A DNA stretch of 64,000 bases from Kluyveromyces lactis (taxonomy: Eukaryota; Ascomycota; Saccharomycetes; Saccharomycetales; Saccharomycetaceae): assembly GCF_000002515.2 (NCBI RefSeq), contig NC_006038.1, forward strand, positions 744,001-808,000. Direction: 5' to 3'. Both the position numbers and the translations under genes were made by a program. Under the pieces are notes generated by a model. The model searched no databases. It saw nothing but the letters and a program-made list of their open reading frames with translations, and was not told where the DNA came from. Shown piece by piece: positions 30,445 through 39,003 of the stretch (the stretch's first letter is position 1; each line of letters opens with the position of its first letter).

Positions 30445-31043
30445 CTGGGGAAATAATGGTAAGCTGCAGCTTGGTGATTGATTTGTCTTAAATGACAAGA
30501 ATACATCACAGAAACTAATATTCACACCAAAGGTTTGACTAAGTATCCTTTATATATGTATATCTTTACCTCTTCTCTCTACTCCAAATCACACCTCCTA
30601 TGCAGCCATCATTTGAGGTTCAAATAATCGTTATGTCGCTATTAAATGGGCATAGGTCCTTTGGAATGATATTCCCGAGATAAGATAATAGTGAAAAAGG
30701 AAGAGTTTACAATGAGTGAAAAAGTCCCAGCTAGCTTGCATTGGCGCGATTCCAAGATTGAACCGGCAAACTAATGGGGTCTAAAGAGAGCTGCGTAAGG
30801 GTCAACTTGCCGAGCTGATTGCAACACAGAATTCATCCTCACACTGTCCGTTTCTGGTAACTCGATTCACTTATCTCAAGAGAATCCCAGCGCCAAAAGG
30901 GAACTGAGCTTAGTGGTATCCCAAAAGGGAAAATCCGCTTAACGTAAGGGAAATAAGCGATAAGGAGGAAAACCTCTTTCGCTTGAGTGAGGGAAAGCTA
31001 AAGACACAAGAAACTGGTGGGTCCTGGTTGGAGAGGACAATAG

Positions 31044-31050
31044 CGGGTAA
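31044..31050 (+). promoter_or_regulatory. Reb1-type CGGGTAA site
   Basis: Core of the Reb1 consensus between AMD2 and TPS1. Reb1 sites commonly insulate or open divergent promoters. Inferred from the word alone. Confidence 0.35.
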
Positions 31051-31089
31051 TTCCGCTCCTCATGGGATCCCTGAGTATGCATTTTAACT

Positions 31090-31126
31090 CACGTGACTAG
31101 CACGTGAGAGTCATCTCATCCACGTG
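31090..31126. promoter_or_regulatory. Cluster of three CACGTG boxes upstream of TPS1
   Basis: CACGTG occurs at 31090-31095, 31101-31106 and 31121-31126. Two are in the fuller form TCACGTGA or CACGTGAC expected for Cbf1 or Tye7-like bHLH factors. The cluster is 424-460 bp from the TPS1 ATG and about 650 bp from AMD2. Confidence 0.5.
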
Positions 31127-31337
31127 ACTCCAAAATTTCCAACTTTTTCCCGAGAAAAATAAAGGGAAACGGGCATCTTGGCACAATTTGCTTTGGTTCT
31201 CTGTTTTTTTTTTTTTTAGCAAAGGAACATCAGTAGATATATGAGATATTAGTTTGCACCAGGTGATTGAAATAAAAATTGGATACGGTATTTAATGGCA
31301 TACCCACATTCTTCTGCATCGAAGAAAATACATAGAA

Positions 31338-31342
31338 AGGGG
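31338..31342 (+). promoter_or_regulatory. STRE-type AGGGG core upstream of TPS1
   Basis: One AGGGG core about 210 bp before the TPS1 ATG. TPS1 is STRE-regulated by Msn2/4 in S. cerevisiae, which makes the match plausible, but a five-base core is weak evidence. Confidence 0.35.
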
Positions 31343-31549
31343 ATTTCTTACTGGAAAGCAATAGTGCGCTCTTTACTTTGGATTCAAATTTCAATTGCTT
31401 GCATATAAGAAAGAGGCAAGTGTTCTATTTTAAAGCTAGGCTGAAAGAAGAGATATACTATTTATCGATATATTCACTTTATCCGTTTTGTTCTTAAAAG
31501 CAGTTTTTAACCAGCTAACAGCATTACATCGTTATAACATACTGACACC

Positions 31550-33016
31550 ATGGTTAATCAAGACATTAGTAAGCTATCCTTGAACGAATGTCCTGGTAGT
31601 GTAATTGTCATTTCCAATAGACTGCCCGTAACTATCAAAAAGGATGAAAAGACCGGTGAATACGAATATTCTATGTCTTCCGGTGGGTTAGTCACTGCAT
31701 TACAGGGTTTGAAGAAATCTACTACGTTCCAATGGTATGGTTGGCCTGGTTTAGAAGTTCCTGATGAGGATAAGGCTAAGGTGAAAAGAGAGTTGTTGGA
31801 AAAATTCAATGCGATTCCTATTTTCTTGAGTGACGAAGTTGCTGATCTTCATTACAACGGATTTTCCAACTCTATTCTATGGCCATTGTTCCATTACCAT
31901 CCTGGTGAGATCACTTTCGATGACACTGCATGGTTGGCGTACAACGAGGCAAATATGGCTTTTGCCGATGAAATTGAGGGAAATATCAACGATAACGATG
32001 TGGTGTGGGTTCATGATTACCATTTGATGTTGTTACCGGAGATGATTCGTCAAAGAGTTATTGCCAAGAAGTTGAAAAACATCAAGATTGGTTGGTTCTT
32101 ACATACGCCGTTCCCATCTTCTGAGATTTACAGAATTTTGCCTGTGAGACAAGAGATCTTGAAGGGTGTTTTGAGTTGTGATTTGATCGGATTCCATACT
32201 TACGATTATGCTAGACATTTCTTAAGTGCCGTGCAAAGGATTTTAAACGTGAATACGTTACCCAATGGTGTCGAGTTTGACGGACGTTTCGTCAACGTTG
32301 GTGCTTTCCCTATTGGTATCGATGTGGAAACGTTCACAGAAGGTTTGAAGCAAGATGCTGTAATCAAGAGAATCAAAGAGTTGAAAGAATCCTTTAAAGG
32401 TTGCAAGATAATAATTGGGGTCGATCGTCTTGATTACATCAAAGGTGTTCCTCAGAAGTTACACGCCTTGGAAGTGTTCCTCGGTGCGCATCCTGAATGG
32501 ATTGGTAAGGTGGTGCTAGTACAAGTCGCTGTACCAAGTCGTGGGGATGTTGAAGAGTATCAATACTTGAGATCGGTGGTTAATGAACTAGTTGGTAGAA
32601 TCAATGGTCAATTTGGTACAGCGGAATTCGTACCTATCCATTTCATGCACAGGTCTATTCCTTTCCAAGAATTGATCTCCCTTTATGCCGTTAGTGACGT
32701 TTGCTTGGTCTCTTCCACTCGTGATGGTATGAATTTGGTCTCCTACGAATACATTTCCTGCCAGGAAGAGAAAAAGGGAACATTAATTCTTTCAGAGTTT
32801 ACTGGGGCTGCTCAATCTTTGAACGGTGCGTTGATCGTGAATCCATGGAACACAGATGATTTAGCAGAATCAATTAACGAAGCCTTGACGGTACCTGAAG
32901 AGAAAAGAGCTGCTAATTGGGAAAAATTGTACAAATATATCTCGAAATATACAAGTGCTTTCTGGGGTGAAAACTTCGTCCATGAATTGTACAGATTAGG
33001 ATCGTCAAACAACTGA
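31550..33016 (+). CDS. TPS1: Trehalose-6-phosphate synthase, UDP-forming
   Basis: 488 residues, a GT20 glycosyltransferase with GT-B fold. The N-terminal SNRLPV segment, the HDYHLMLLPEMIR motif and the C-terminal SSTRDGMNLVSYEYISCQ segment are the sugar-nucleotide and glucose-6-phosphate binding landmarks. It makes trehalose-6-phosphate from UDP-glucose and glucose-6-phosphate, and in yeasts also restrains glycolytic influx. No phosphatase domain is fused, as expected for Tps1 rather than Tps2. The length equals what I recall for K. lactis Tps1. Codon use is that of a well-expressed gene. It is followed by PTC4 as in S. cerevisiae (YBR126C, YBR125C). Confidence 0.97.
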   Translation: MVNQDISKLSLNECPGSVIVISNRLPVTIKKDEKTGEYEYSMSSGGLVTALQGLKKSTTFQWYGWPGLEVPDEDKAKVKRELLEKFNAIPIFLSDEVADLHYNGFSNSILWPLFHYHPGEITFDDTAWLAYNEANMAFADEIEGNINDNDVVWVHDYHLMLLPEMIRQRVIAKKLKNIKIGWFLHTPFPSSEIYRILPVRQEILKGVLSCDLIGFHTYDYARHFLSAVQRILNVNTLPNGVEFDGRFVNVGAFPIGIDVETFTEGLKQDAVIKRIKELKESFKGCKIIIGVDRLDYIKGVPQKLHALEVFLGAHPEWIGKVVLVQVAVPSRGDVEEYQYLRSVVNELVGRINGQFGTAEFVPIHFMHRSIPFQELISLYAVSDVCLVSSTRDGMNLVSYEYISCQEEKKGTLILSEFTGAAQSLNGALIVNPWNTDDLAESINEALTVPEEKRAANWEKLYKYISKYTSAFWGENFVHELYRLGSSNN

Positions 33017-33471
33017 TTACACTTTAATCCAAATTTCGTAGCACTTTTCTATATCATGCATTTCTTTATGCGCTAGATGAACTTTCTGATTACATATGTA
33101 TATGTCTCTGTGTATTTCCATATCAACGTTACAATTATACATTTAATGAGAAAATGAGATTTAAAAAGATTAAAGACCTATTCCGAAGGGTCCAATGTCC
33201 CTAATGATAGGGAAATAGTGAGCGATGACGTCCCAGTTGCCTTTTATTATACGGCATTCCTTTATAGGTGATTGTCTTAGTTTCATTCGGATTTCTAGCC
33301 AAGGTCAAAGTTCGAAAAAACTCAACATTTAATCATGATGTCCAAGCAAATTGCAGTTCAACGAATAGATAAAATATTTGGAATTGAAAGAGAGACTCAA
33401 ACTAGCGTACATTTCCCTCATCTTGGCCAGCAGGAAAGGGGGCAGGCATAAAATTTTGGTTTGTTCTAAAG
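33017..33471. other. Intergenic, TPS1 3' end and PTC4 promoter
   Basis: 455 bp, AT-rich. I see no gene or strong motif. Confidence 0.5.
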
Positions 33472-34674
33472 ATGGGCCAATTACTTTCTCATCCATTAAC
33501 AGAAAAGACGATTATCTACAATGATTACCAAACGAGCGGGCACAAGTTAAGCCTTCGTCATGATACACATCAGGAAGTTGAGATTCCTAGGTTTTACAAT
33601 TGTGTTGGCTCTATGCAAGGTTATAGATTAACTCAAGAAGATGCCCATCTGGTTAAAACGGGTTCAGAATCCCTAATTGTATCATTTCATGATCCGTTTA
33701 TTGGTAAAGTGGTAAAGTATCAGATATCGATTTTTGCTGTTTTTGACGGACATGGAGATAACAATTGTTCCAATTATCTAGCTGGATCGTTGTATGAACA
33801 CACACATCCACAAGCCCACTCGACCACTGATAGAATTTTGACAGAACATGATGGTTTAATATACTTCATCAAGTTAGCATTTGAATCGCATAAATACACT
33901 TCGTTTAGCAGACCGGATGGGAACAAGAGGCAATTTAGAACTTTGGAAGGGTTGATCTGTCAAGTCATTAAAGATTCCTTCAAGGCGTGTGATGCTGCAT
34001 TCCATAAACACTTTGCGAACGAAGCATCAGGGTCAACAGCAATCGTTGCCCTACTCATAAACGGATCAATGCTCTATGTGGCGAATACTGGTGATTCTCG
34101 TTGCATACTTTCTAAAAAGAATAAAGCTATAAAGCCAATGTCATATGATCACAAACCACAGCATATAGGAGAACTGATAAGAATAAACGATGACGGGGGA
34201 ACGGTTTCACTTGGAAGAGTGGGAGGCGTGCTTGCACTCAGTCGAGCTTTCGGAGATTTCCAGTTCAAAAGGAATGTGAAATATCAGAACCTCAATACCC
34301 TTGCCGTCAGCAGCAAGAGGAAATACATCCCGGCAGAGGAGGCTCAGGTTACAGTAGAACCGGATGTGCTTCCGCACGCCATCGATCTGTCACAAGATGA
34401 ATTTTTAGTCTTAGCATGCGATGGAATATGGGATGTATACTCGAACAAAGCATTGGTGAATTTCATCAAATATCATTTGACACTCGGTCTAAAGTTGGAT
34501 AATATCCTCGCAAAGATATTAGACCATGGAATAAGCTGCGCAGATTCGAATACAGGGGTCGGATTTGATAACTTCACATTGATCGTGGTTGTTTTACAGC
34601 AACCAGGAGAGACTTTAGATGAGTGGTATGCAAGAATCAAATCCAGACTGGAAAGAGAAAAAGGTCTGTTATAG
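33472..34674 (+). CDS. PTC4: Protein phosphatase 2C, Ptc4
   Basis: 400 residues. The N terminus MGQLLSHPLTEK is identical to S. cerevisiae Ptc4 over its first dozen residues and carries G2 and S6, a candidate N-myristoylation signal. PP2C motifs: E57-D58 (TQEDAHL), DGHG at 92-95, the SGSTAIVALL segment, the GGVLALSRAFGD segment and the late ACDGIWDVYSN with its metal-binding Asp. It is a Mn/Mg-dependent Ser/Thr phosphatase; yeast Ptc4 has been linked to the Hog1 pathway. The metal ligands are all present. Confidence 0.95.
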   Translation: MGQLLSHPLTEKTIIYNDYQTSGHKLSLRHDTHQEVEIPRFYNCVGSMQGYRLTQEDAHLVKTGSESLIVSFHDPFIGKVVKYQISIFAVFDGHGDNNCSNYLAGSLYEHTHPQAHSTTDRILTEHDGLIYFIKLAFESHKYTSFSRPDGNKRQFRTLEGLICQVIKDSFKACDAAFHKHFANEASGSTAIVALLINGSMLYVANTGDSRCILSKKNKAIKPMSYDHKPQHIGELIRINDDGGTVSLGRVGGVLALSRAFGDFQFKRNVKYQNLNTLAVSSKRKYIPAEEAQVTVEPDVLPHAIDLSQDEFLVLACDGIWDVYSNKALVNFIKYHLTLGLKLDNILAKILDHGISCADSNTGVGFDNFTLIVVVLQQPGETLDEWYARIKSRLEREKGLL

Positions 34675-35129
34675 ACGCTTTTGACGTGCATTTATTTCAG
34701 TGTCCATTTCTGCTATTATGTATATTGTTCCTATTTATTTCTCATTCCCCCCCTCAAAATCTCCTAGATAATAATAGCATCGTATTGAATATCACATATA
34801 CAGTATTTCTACGCTGCAAAGTGACCAACCGATGTAGTGATCATGCAAGGTGCTGCATTCAATGAACAAAAAGTCACGTGACTTTGTTCAACATCGGTCT
34901 CAGATTTCAAATACTCTGTAAACATAAACACCAGTCTGTTCATGCAGAAATATTAGAATCATCAATTTTTGGTGTTATCGACAGCTACATTCTAGTGAGC
35001 AAGGGCCAGTGCAGTTGGTTCTGTTAGGGTTAGCGGTTTATCATATTTAGCCAGTTACTGGATTGTTGAAACCTGTATCACAATTGATAGTCTGCTGCCC
35101 TGTGAAACACATAATTCAAACAAGCAAAC
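34675..35129. other. Intergenic, PTC4 3' end and TFC1 promoter
   Basis: 455 bp with a long interrupted inverted repeat centred on CACGTG at 34863-34890 (separate entry). An open frame crossing the PTC4 3' end (34623-34865) is a shadow. Confidence 0.5.
34863..34890. promoter_or_regulatory. CACGTG-centred inverted repeat upstream of TFC1
   Basis: A perfect 16-bp palindrome, AAAGTCACGTGACTTT, lies at 34870-34885. It extends to arms of 15 and 13 bases (TGAACA outer ends) if two extra A bases in the left arm are ignored. It is about 240 bp before the TFC1 ATG. CACGTG suggests Cbf1 or another bHLH factor. Confidence 0.5.
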
Positions 35130-36962
35130 ATGCCAATATCTGAGGGCGAAACCGCAACTGCTTCTGCAGGCGGCCAAGATGGCAGTAAGCGATTGGTGTA
35201 TGCAAGAGAGTATACATTAGATTTGCCTAGAATATCCAGTGTTGAGCTACCTTTGAAAGTCTCTTCTGCCCCTGAAAGTGTAGCCAAGGCTGTCGATATG
35301 TGTGGTGGTTTAAGTTCCATAAAGAATGTATTGCAAGGACGTGATGAAAATGGTCTCGAATTACACTTGAATCCAGAACAGGATGAAAACGATACTTCGA
35401 CATTCTTCAATGAACATCCTATAATTGGAAGAACGGTTCCTAACAGAGATGAATCTGTACTACTAAAGATATCTCTACCGAAGGGTACCCTTGCGAAACA
35501 CAACGGGAACCTACAAAAAGCTATTGCCGCTGGAATGGAAGAGAAAAAGTTAAGAGTATTGCCCGTAGCAATCATAAACAATACTATAAGATTCCGCGAA
35601 ATGTCCGATTTTCAAGTGAGATTGGATAATCTTCCCAGCGCGAAAGAATATAACAACAGTTTCAAATCGTTAAATTGGGATAACTTCAAAGACTACGTGA
35701 ACAGTATACCGGACTATGACACTAAACCCTACGAAAACTTGAATACCATGATTGTTGATAGAAGTTCTAATATACCTCCTTTCGACTGGCAATTGCCTCC
35801 CATTCCAAGGTTCTCTATGGTAAACATTCCATACATCTATAAGTACAGAGATAATCCATATGCGAAAAAATCAGATACTGGTGAATCTTCTGTCAAGGGA
35901 ACATATATCAAAAACTATCAACAATTGGTTTATGACTTCAATACGACCACTGGAATTCCTACTCAACCTCACCCTGACATTGTGAAGCTTTTTGAACAAG
36001 GGAAAGAAACTGGTATTTATCCAGGTACTAGTAAAGATTTGCAATTCTTGGAGAAACTAGAGCAATGTTTGGACATCCTTCATGCATTGTTTGAGAAGAG
36101 GCCAATATGGGTTAAGCGTCATATTGACGGTATAGTACCATTAGATTTGCATCCTGCCTTGAAAGTAGCCTTATCTTTATGTTCATACAGATTTACCAAA
36201 GGTCCCTGGAGAAATAGTTATATCAAGCTAGGCGTTGATCCACGTACTTCAAAAGAGTATGCTCAATACCAAACAGAGTACTTTAAGATTGAGAGGAAGC
36301 TACTACAGGACCCAGTAATCAAGAAGAATTTACCTGACCCACCTCCAAAGGATTATCAGTCCAGCGTGCCCGGTGAAATAGACCCCCGATTTGAATTCGA
36401 TGGAAAGCGCATCCCATGGTACTTAATGTTACAAATAAATCTTCTCATAAAGGAACCAAATATTGCTGAGATCTACTCGCAAACACAGTTACTACCTGAA
36501 GTGAACGAACTGACAGGTTGGTTCACCGAATTGGATTTGACCAAAATACGGAAAATTGTCAAATATGAATTAGGTTGCATGGTTCAGGGCAACTACGAGT
36601 TTAATGAACACAAACTAACATTTTTCAAAAGAATGATATATGTAAAGGAATCCATGATGAAGGATAAGGATGCGGAAGGAGACGTAGACATGGATCAAGA
36701 TCAAGACGATAACGATGACAATGGAGTGGAAGAAGGAGAAATGGACGACGAGCTAATAGAAGAAGCTGGCCAAGAAGAAGCTGAAGAATCAACAATTCGA
36801 TCCGAGTTAGCTGATGATGAGCAGAACACAGAGCCAGACACATTCGACATCAAGACAGCGTCTTTTAAAGAAGTCATCGATAAGATTGCCAAGCACGACT
36901 CGGAATCTGCAGAATTCTTAAAGGACCATATCAAGGGACTTGTTAATGAGAATAATTTGTAG
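35130..36962 (+). CDS. TFC1: TFIIIC subunit Tfc1 (tau95)
   Basis: 610 residues against about 649 in S. cerevisiae. It has an N-terminal dimerisation barrel region (LDLPRISSVELPLKV, VLLKISLPKG), a central region (FDWQLPPIPRFSMVNIPYIYKYRDNPYA) and a long acidic C terminus (DMDQDQDDNDDN and on). Tau95 is part of the tauA lobe of TFIIIC, which recognises the A box of tRNA genes. It is nuclear and essential in yeast. It is YBR123C, in the same order after PTC4. The dubious YBR124 has no counterpart. Confidence 0.92.
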   Translation: MPISEGETATASAGGQDGSKRLVYAREYTLDLPRISSVELPLKVSSAPESVAKAVDMCGGLSSIKNVLQGRDENGLELHLNPEQDENDTSTFFNEHPIIGRTVPNRDESVLLKISLPKGTLAKHNGNLQKAIAAGMEEKKLRVLPVAIINNTIRFREMSDFQVRLDNLPSAKEYNNSFKSLNWDNFKDYVNSIPDYDTKPYENLNTMIVDRSSNIPPFDWQLPPIPRFSMVNIPYIYKYRDNPYAKKSDTGESSVKGTYIKNYQQLVYDFNTTTGIPTQPHPDIVKLFEQGKETGIYPGTSKDLQFLEKLEQCLDILHALFEKRPIWVKRHIDGIVPLDLHPALKVALSLCSYRFTKGPWRNSYIKLGVDPRTSKEYAQYQTEYFKIERKLLQDPVIKKNLPDPPPKDYQSSVPGEIDPRFEFDGKRIPWYLMLQINLLIKEPNIAEIYSQTQLLPEVNELTGWFTELDLTKIRKIVKYELGCMVQGNYEFNEHKLTFFKRMIYVKESMMKDKDAEGDVDMDQDQDDNDDNGVEEGEMDDELIEEAGQEEAEESTIRSELADDEQNTEPDTFDIKTASFKEVIDKIAKHDSESAEFLKDHIKGLVNENNL

Positions 36963-37250
36963 TACTAAGATATAAGCCCTATTTCCCACGGATTTGCTGT
37001 CGCACTCAGCGAGTAGGTGGTACTGTAACATTATATTTCAAATTGAATATAAACCCCTAGCGGAATATGTAGTAGTATGTATAAAGATCAAACCGTGAAC
37101 AACGATTTTTCTCTATGAAAAAAAAAGCTCGAAATCGTCAATTATATGAAATGTGCAAGCATTACTGGAGGATGTACGATGCAACGGCTCCCATACGCCT
37201 TACTCTTGAAGACGACGTGAATCAACAGAACCTGCATACGGATAACACTC

Positions 37251-37766
37251 ATGTTGAAGTCACTAATTGCGAAAAGATTTGCCAGCGGAGGCACAGCGTA
37301 CCATGGTGTGAATCAAGTTTCTCTACCCAAGAGACCATTGAGAAAGATCCGTTTAGGTAAAGCTAGACCAGCTATCTACCACCAATTCGACGTACAAGTA
37401 GAGTTAAGTGACGGGAGTGTCATCACACGTTGTTCGCAGTTCCCAAAGAACGAAATCAGACTAATTCAGGATCAGAGAAACTGTCCACTATGGAATCAAT
37501 CTAGAGACGGTATGGTCATGATGGATGCCAACTCCAGTGGCAGAGTTGATAAGTTCAAGCAGAAATATGGATCTGTATATAGTATGGAAGAACAGGCAGC
37601 TGAATCTACAGGAAAGAAGGAAACAGCCAAGAAGTTACAGGAAACTGAACCTGAACCCAGCACCGATGACTTTGGTATGGACGACTATCTAACTCTATTA
37701 AACACAAATGCCGTACAGGTACAAAAAGGTGGTAAGATGGCCACCAAAAAGAAGGATAAGAAATAA
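37251..37766 (+). CDS. MRPL36: Mitochondrial ribosomal protein bL31m (Mrpl36)
   Basis: 171 residues against about 177. A short basic N-terminal presequence ([14 protein letters not shown]) is followed by the bL31-like part ([29 protein letters not shown]) and a Lys-rich C terminus. It is a large-subunit mitoribosome protein, YBR122C. An 81-codon ATG frame beginning at 37115 overlaps its start in another frame; I regard that as chance or, at most, an upstream ORF. Confidence 0.92.
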   Translation: MLKSLIAKRFASGGTAYHGVNQVSLPKRPLRKIRLGKARPAIYHQFDVQVELSDGSVITRCSQFPKNEIRLIQDQRNCPLWNQSRDGMVMMDANSSGRVDKFKQKYGSVYSMEEQAAESTGKKETAKKLQETEPEPSTDDFGMDDYLTLLNTNAVQVQKGGKMATKKKDKK

Positions 37767-38024
37767 ATGTGATGCTTCCAATACCAATCCCCCATGTATA
37801 TAAACTAACACTCATCATATACAAATTGTATGTATATCACCTATTATTATATGAAGTTTTCCCATTATGAAAGAAATATGAAAAAGATCTATAAAGAATC
37901 TTAAAATCTGAGAATTGGACATAAGCTTTCTTTAGACATGATTTAAGACTTGAGTACGGTTATCGCATAGACGAGAGACGGTAAACAGGTTTAAATCAAT
38001 CGTACAGCATACTTTTAGAAAAGG

Positions 38025-38456
38025 ATGGGTAGTGTATTCCTTCCGCATTTGCATACAGGATGGCATGTCGACCAAGCGATTGTTACAGAGAAGGAAAGAT
38101 TAGTTGTTATACGATTCGGCACTGACAACAACAAAGAGTGTATGCTAATGGACGAGATACTCTATTCTATTGCTGAGAAAGTGAAGAATTTTGCTGCGAT
38201 TTACCTTTGTGACATCAAAGAGGTGCCTGACTTCAACGAGATGTATGAGCTTTACGATCCAATGACAGTTATGTTCTTCTATCAGAACAAACATATGATG
38301 TGCGATTTTGGAACAGGTAACAACAATAAGATGAACTTTGTAATTGATGACAAACAAGAGATGATAGATATACTGGAGACTATTTTCCGAGGAGCCAGAA
38401 AGAATAAAGGTCTTGTTGTTTCTCCGTATGATTATTCAGATAGAAGAATTGATTAA
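38025..38456 (+). CDS. DIB1: U4/U6.U5 tri-snRNP protein Dib1 (Dim1/TXNL4A)
   Basis: 143 residues, the same length as S. cerevisiae Dib1 (YPR082C). It is the thioredoxin-fold Dim1 family: LHTGWHVDQAIVTE at the start, DPMTVMFFYQNKHMMCDFGTGNNNK in the middle and VVSPYDYSDRRID at the end. The protein binds the tri-snRNP and leaves on spliceosome activation. In S. cerevisiae it is on chromosome XVI, but here it lies between two chromosome II genes, which marks the unduplicated gene order. Confidence 0.97.
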   Translation: MGSVFLPHLHTGWHVDQAIVTEKERLVVIRFGTDNNKECMLMDEILYSIAEKVKNFAAIYLCDIKEVPDFNEMYELYDPMTVMFFYQNKHMMCDFGTGNNNKMNFVIDDKQEMIDILETIFRGARKNKGLVVSPYDYSDRRID

Positions 38457-38859
38457 AGGGAGAAATATAGCTTAGAAACCTTATAATACCAGATTTTTCG
38501 GTCGCTAGGAAGGCGCCATATGGAAGTATTGTATTAGTACACTGATATTAAGCACTGCTACTCATATCTATTATTGTATACTGCCACAGTGTGATTTCTA
38601 CCGAGCGCGGGGTGCCATTTGACACTCGGCGGCTGTATGTCTGCCGTTAGTATGTGTATTGTTGTTACCCGGACACATGCGTATCAAATGATTTATCGAG
38701 AGCCGTTTCTTCACATATCAGAGAAAAGTTCAAAGAATGCGAAATCTATGATGAAATGTGGAAAATAGATCATGCATAGGTTGTGTACGTTGATATCACA
38801 CTTATTATTTTGATAGAAAAAAAAGAAGTTTAGTTCCACTGCTTGTAAGCCGATTCAGT
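38457..38859. other. Intergenic, DIB1 3' end and GRS1 promoter
   Basis: About 400 bp. It includes a Reb1-type TTACCCG at 38665-38671. A TACTAAC-type word on the minus strand near 38650 has no minus-strand gene to serve. No further gene. Confidence 0.5.
38665..38671. promoter_or_regulatory. Reb1-type TTACCCG site upstream of GRS1
   Basis: Seven-base core match to the Reb1 consensus, followed by G, about 190 bp before the candidate TTG start and 335 bp before the ATG of GRS1. In a housekeeping promoter this is a typical position. Confidence 0.4.
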
Positions 38860-39003
38860 TTGCCTTGGTCGTCGTTTGTTAACTCTTGTTCTATACGATC
38901 TCAATTGTTCGAGCGATTCAAAGTATCCACCGTGTGGTTTTCCAAATTTGTGACTAAGAGGTTTTATTCGCAGGTTAAGAAACAATCTGTTCAGTTAAAA
39001 AAG
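38860..39003 (+). other. Candidate non-ATG N-terminal extension of GRS1 (mitochondrial presequence)
   Basis: 48 codons in frame with GRS1. The first TTG (38860) has A at -3; other near-cognate candidates are TTG at 38905 and GTG at 38932 (A at -3). The peptide is rich in Ser, Arg, Lys and aromatics with one Glu, and has R-F-Y-S about ten residues before the cytosolic start. The upstream stop in frame is a TGA at 38791. Confidence 0.65.

Larger units (their letters stand above)
30445..31549. other. Intergenic, divergent AMD2/TPS1 promoter region
   Basis: 1105 bp between divergent genes. It contains a CGGGTAA word (31044-31050), three CACGTG boxes (31090-31126), a long poly-T tract (around 31206-31219) and an AGGGG stress-element core (31338-31342). 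No gene seen. Confidence 0.6.

Noticed and set aside
31081-31180. CACGTG cluster considered as a centromere CDEI element
   Set aside because: No roughly 160-bp very AT-rich CDEII and no TTTCCGAA-type CDEIII follow it.
37115-37360. 81-codon frame crossing the start of MRPL36
   Set aside because: Overlaps the real gene in another frame, no family; the MRPL36 transcript probably begins downstream of its ATG.
38634-38657. Two GTATGT words and a minus-strand TACTAAC upstream of GRS1
   Set aside because: They are on opposite strands and give no donor-branch-acceptor order for any gene here.
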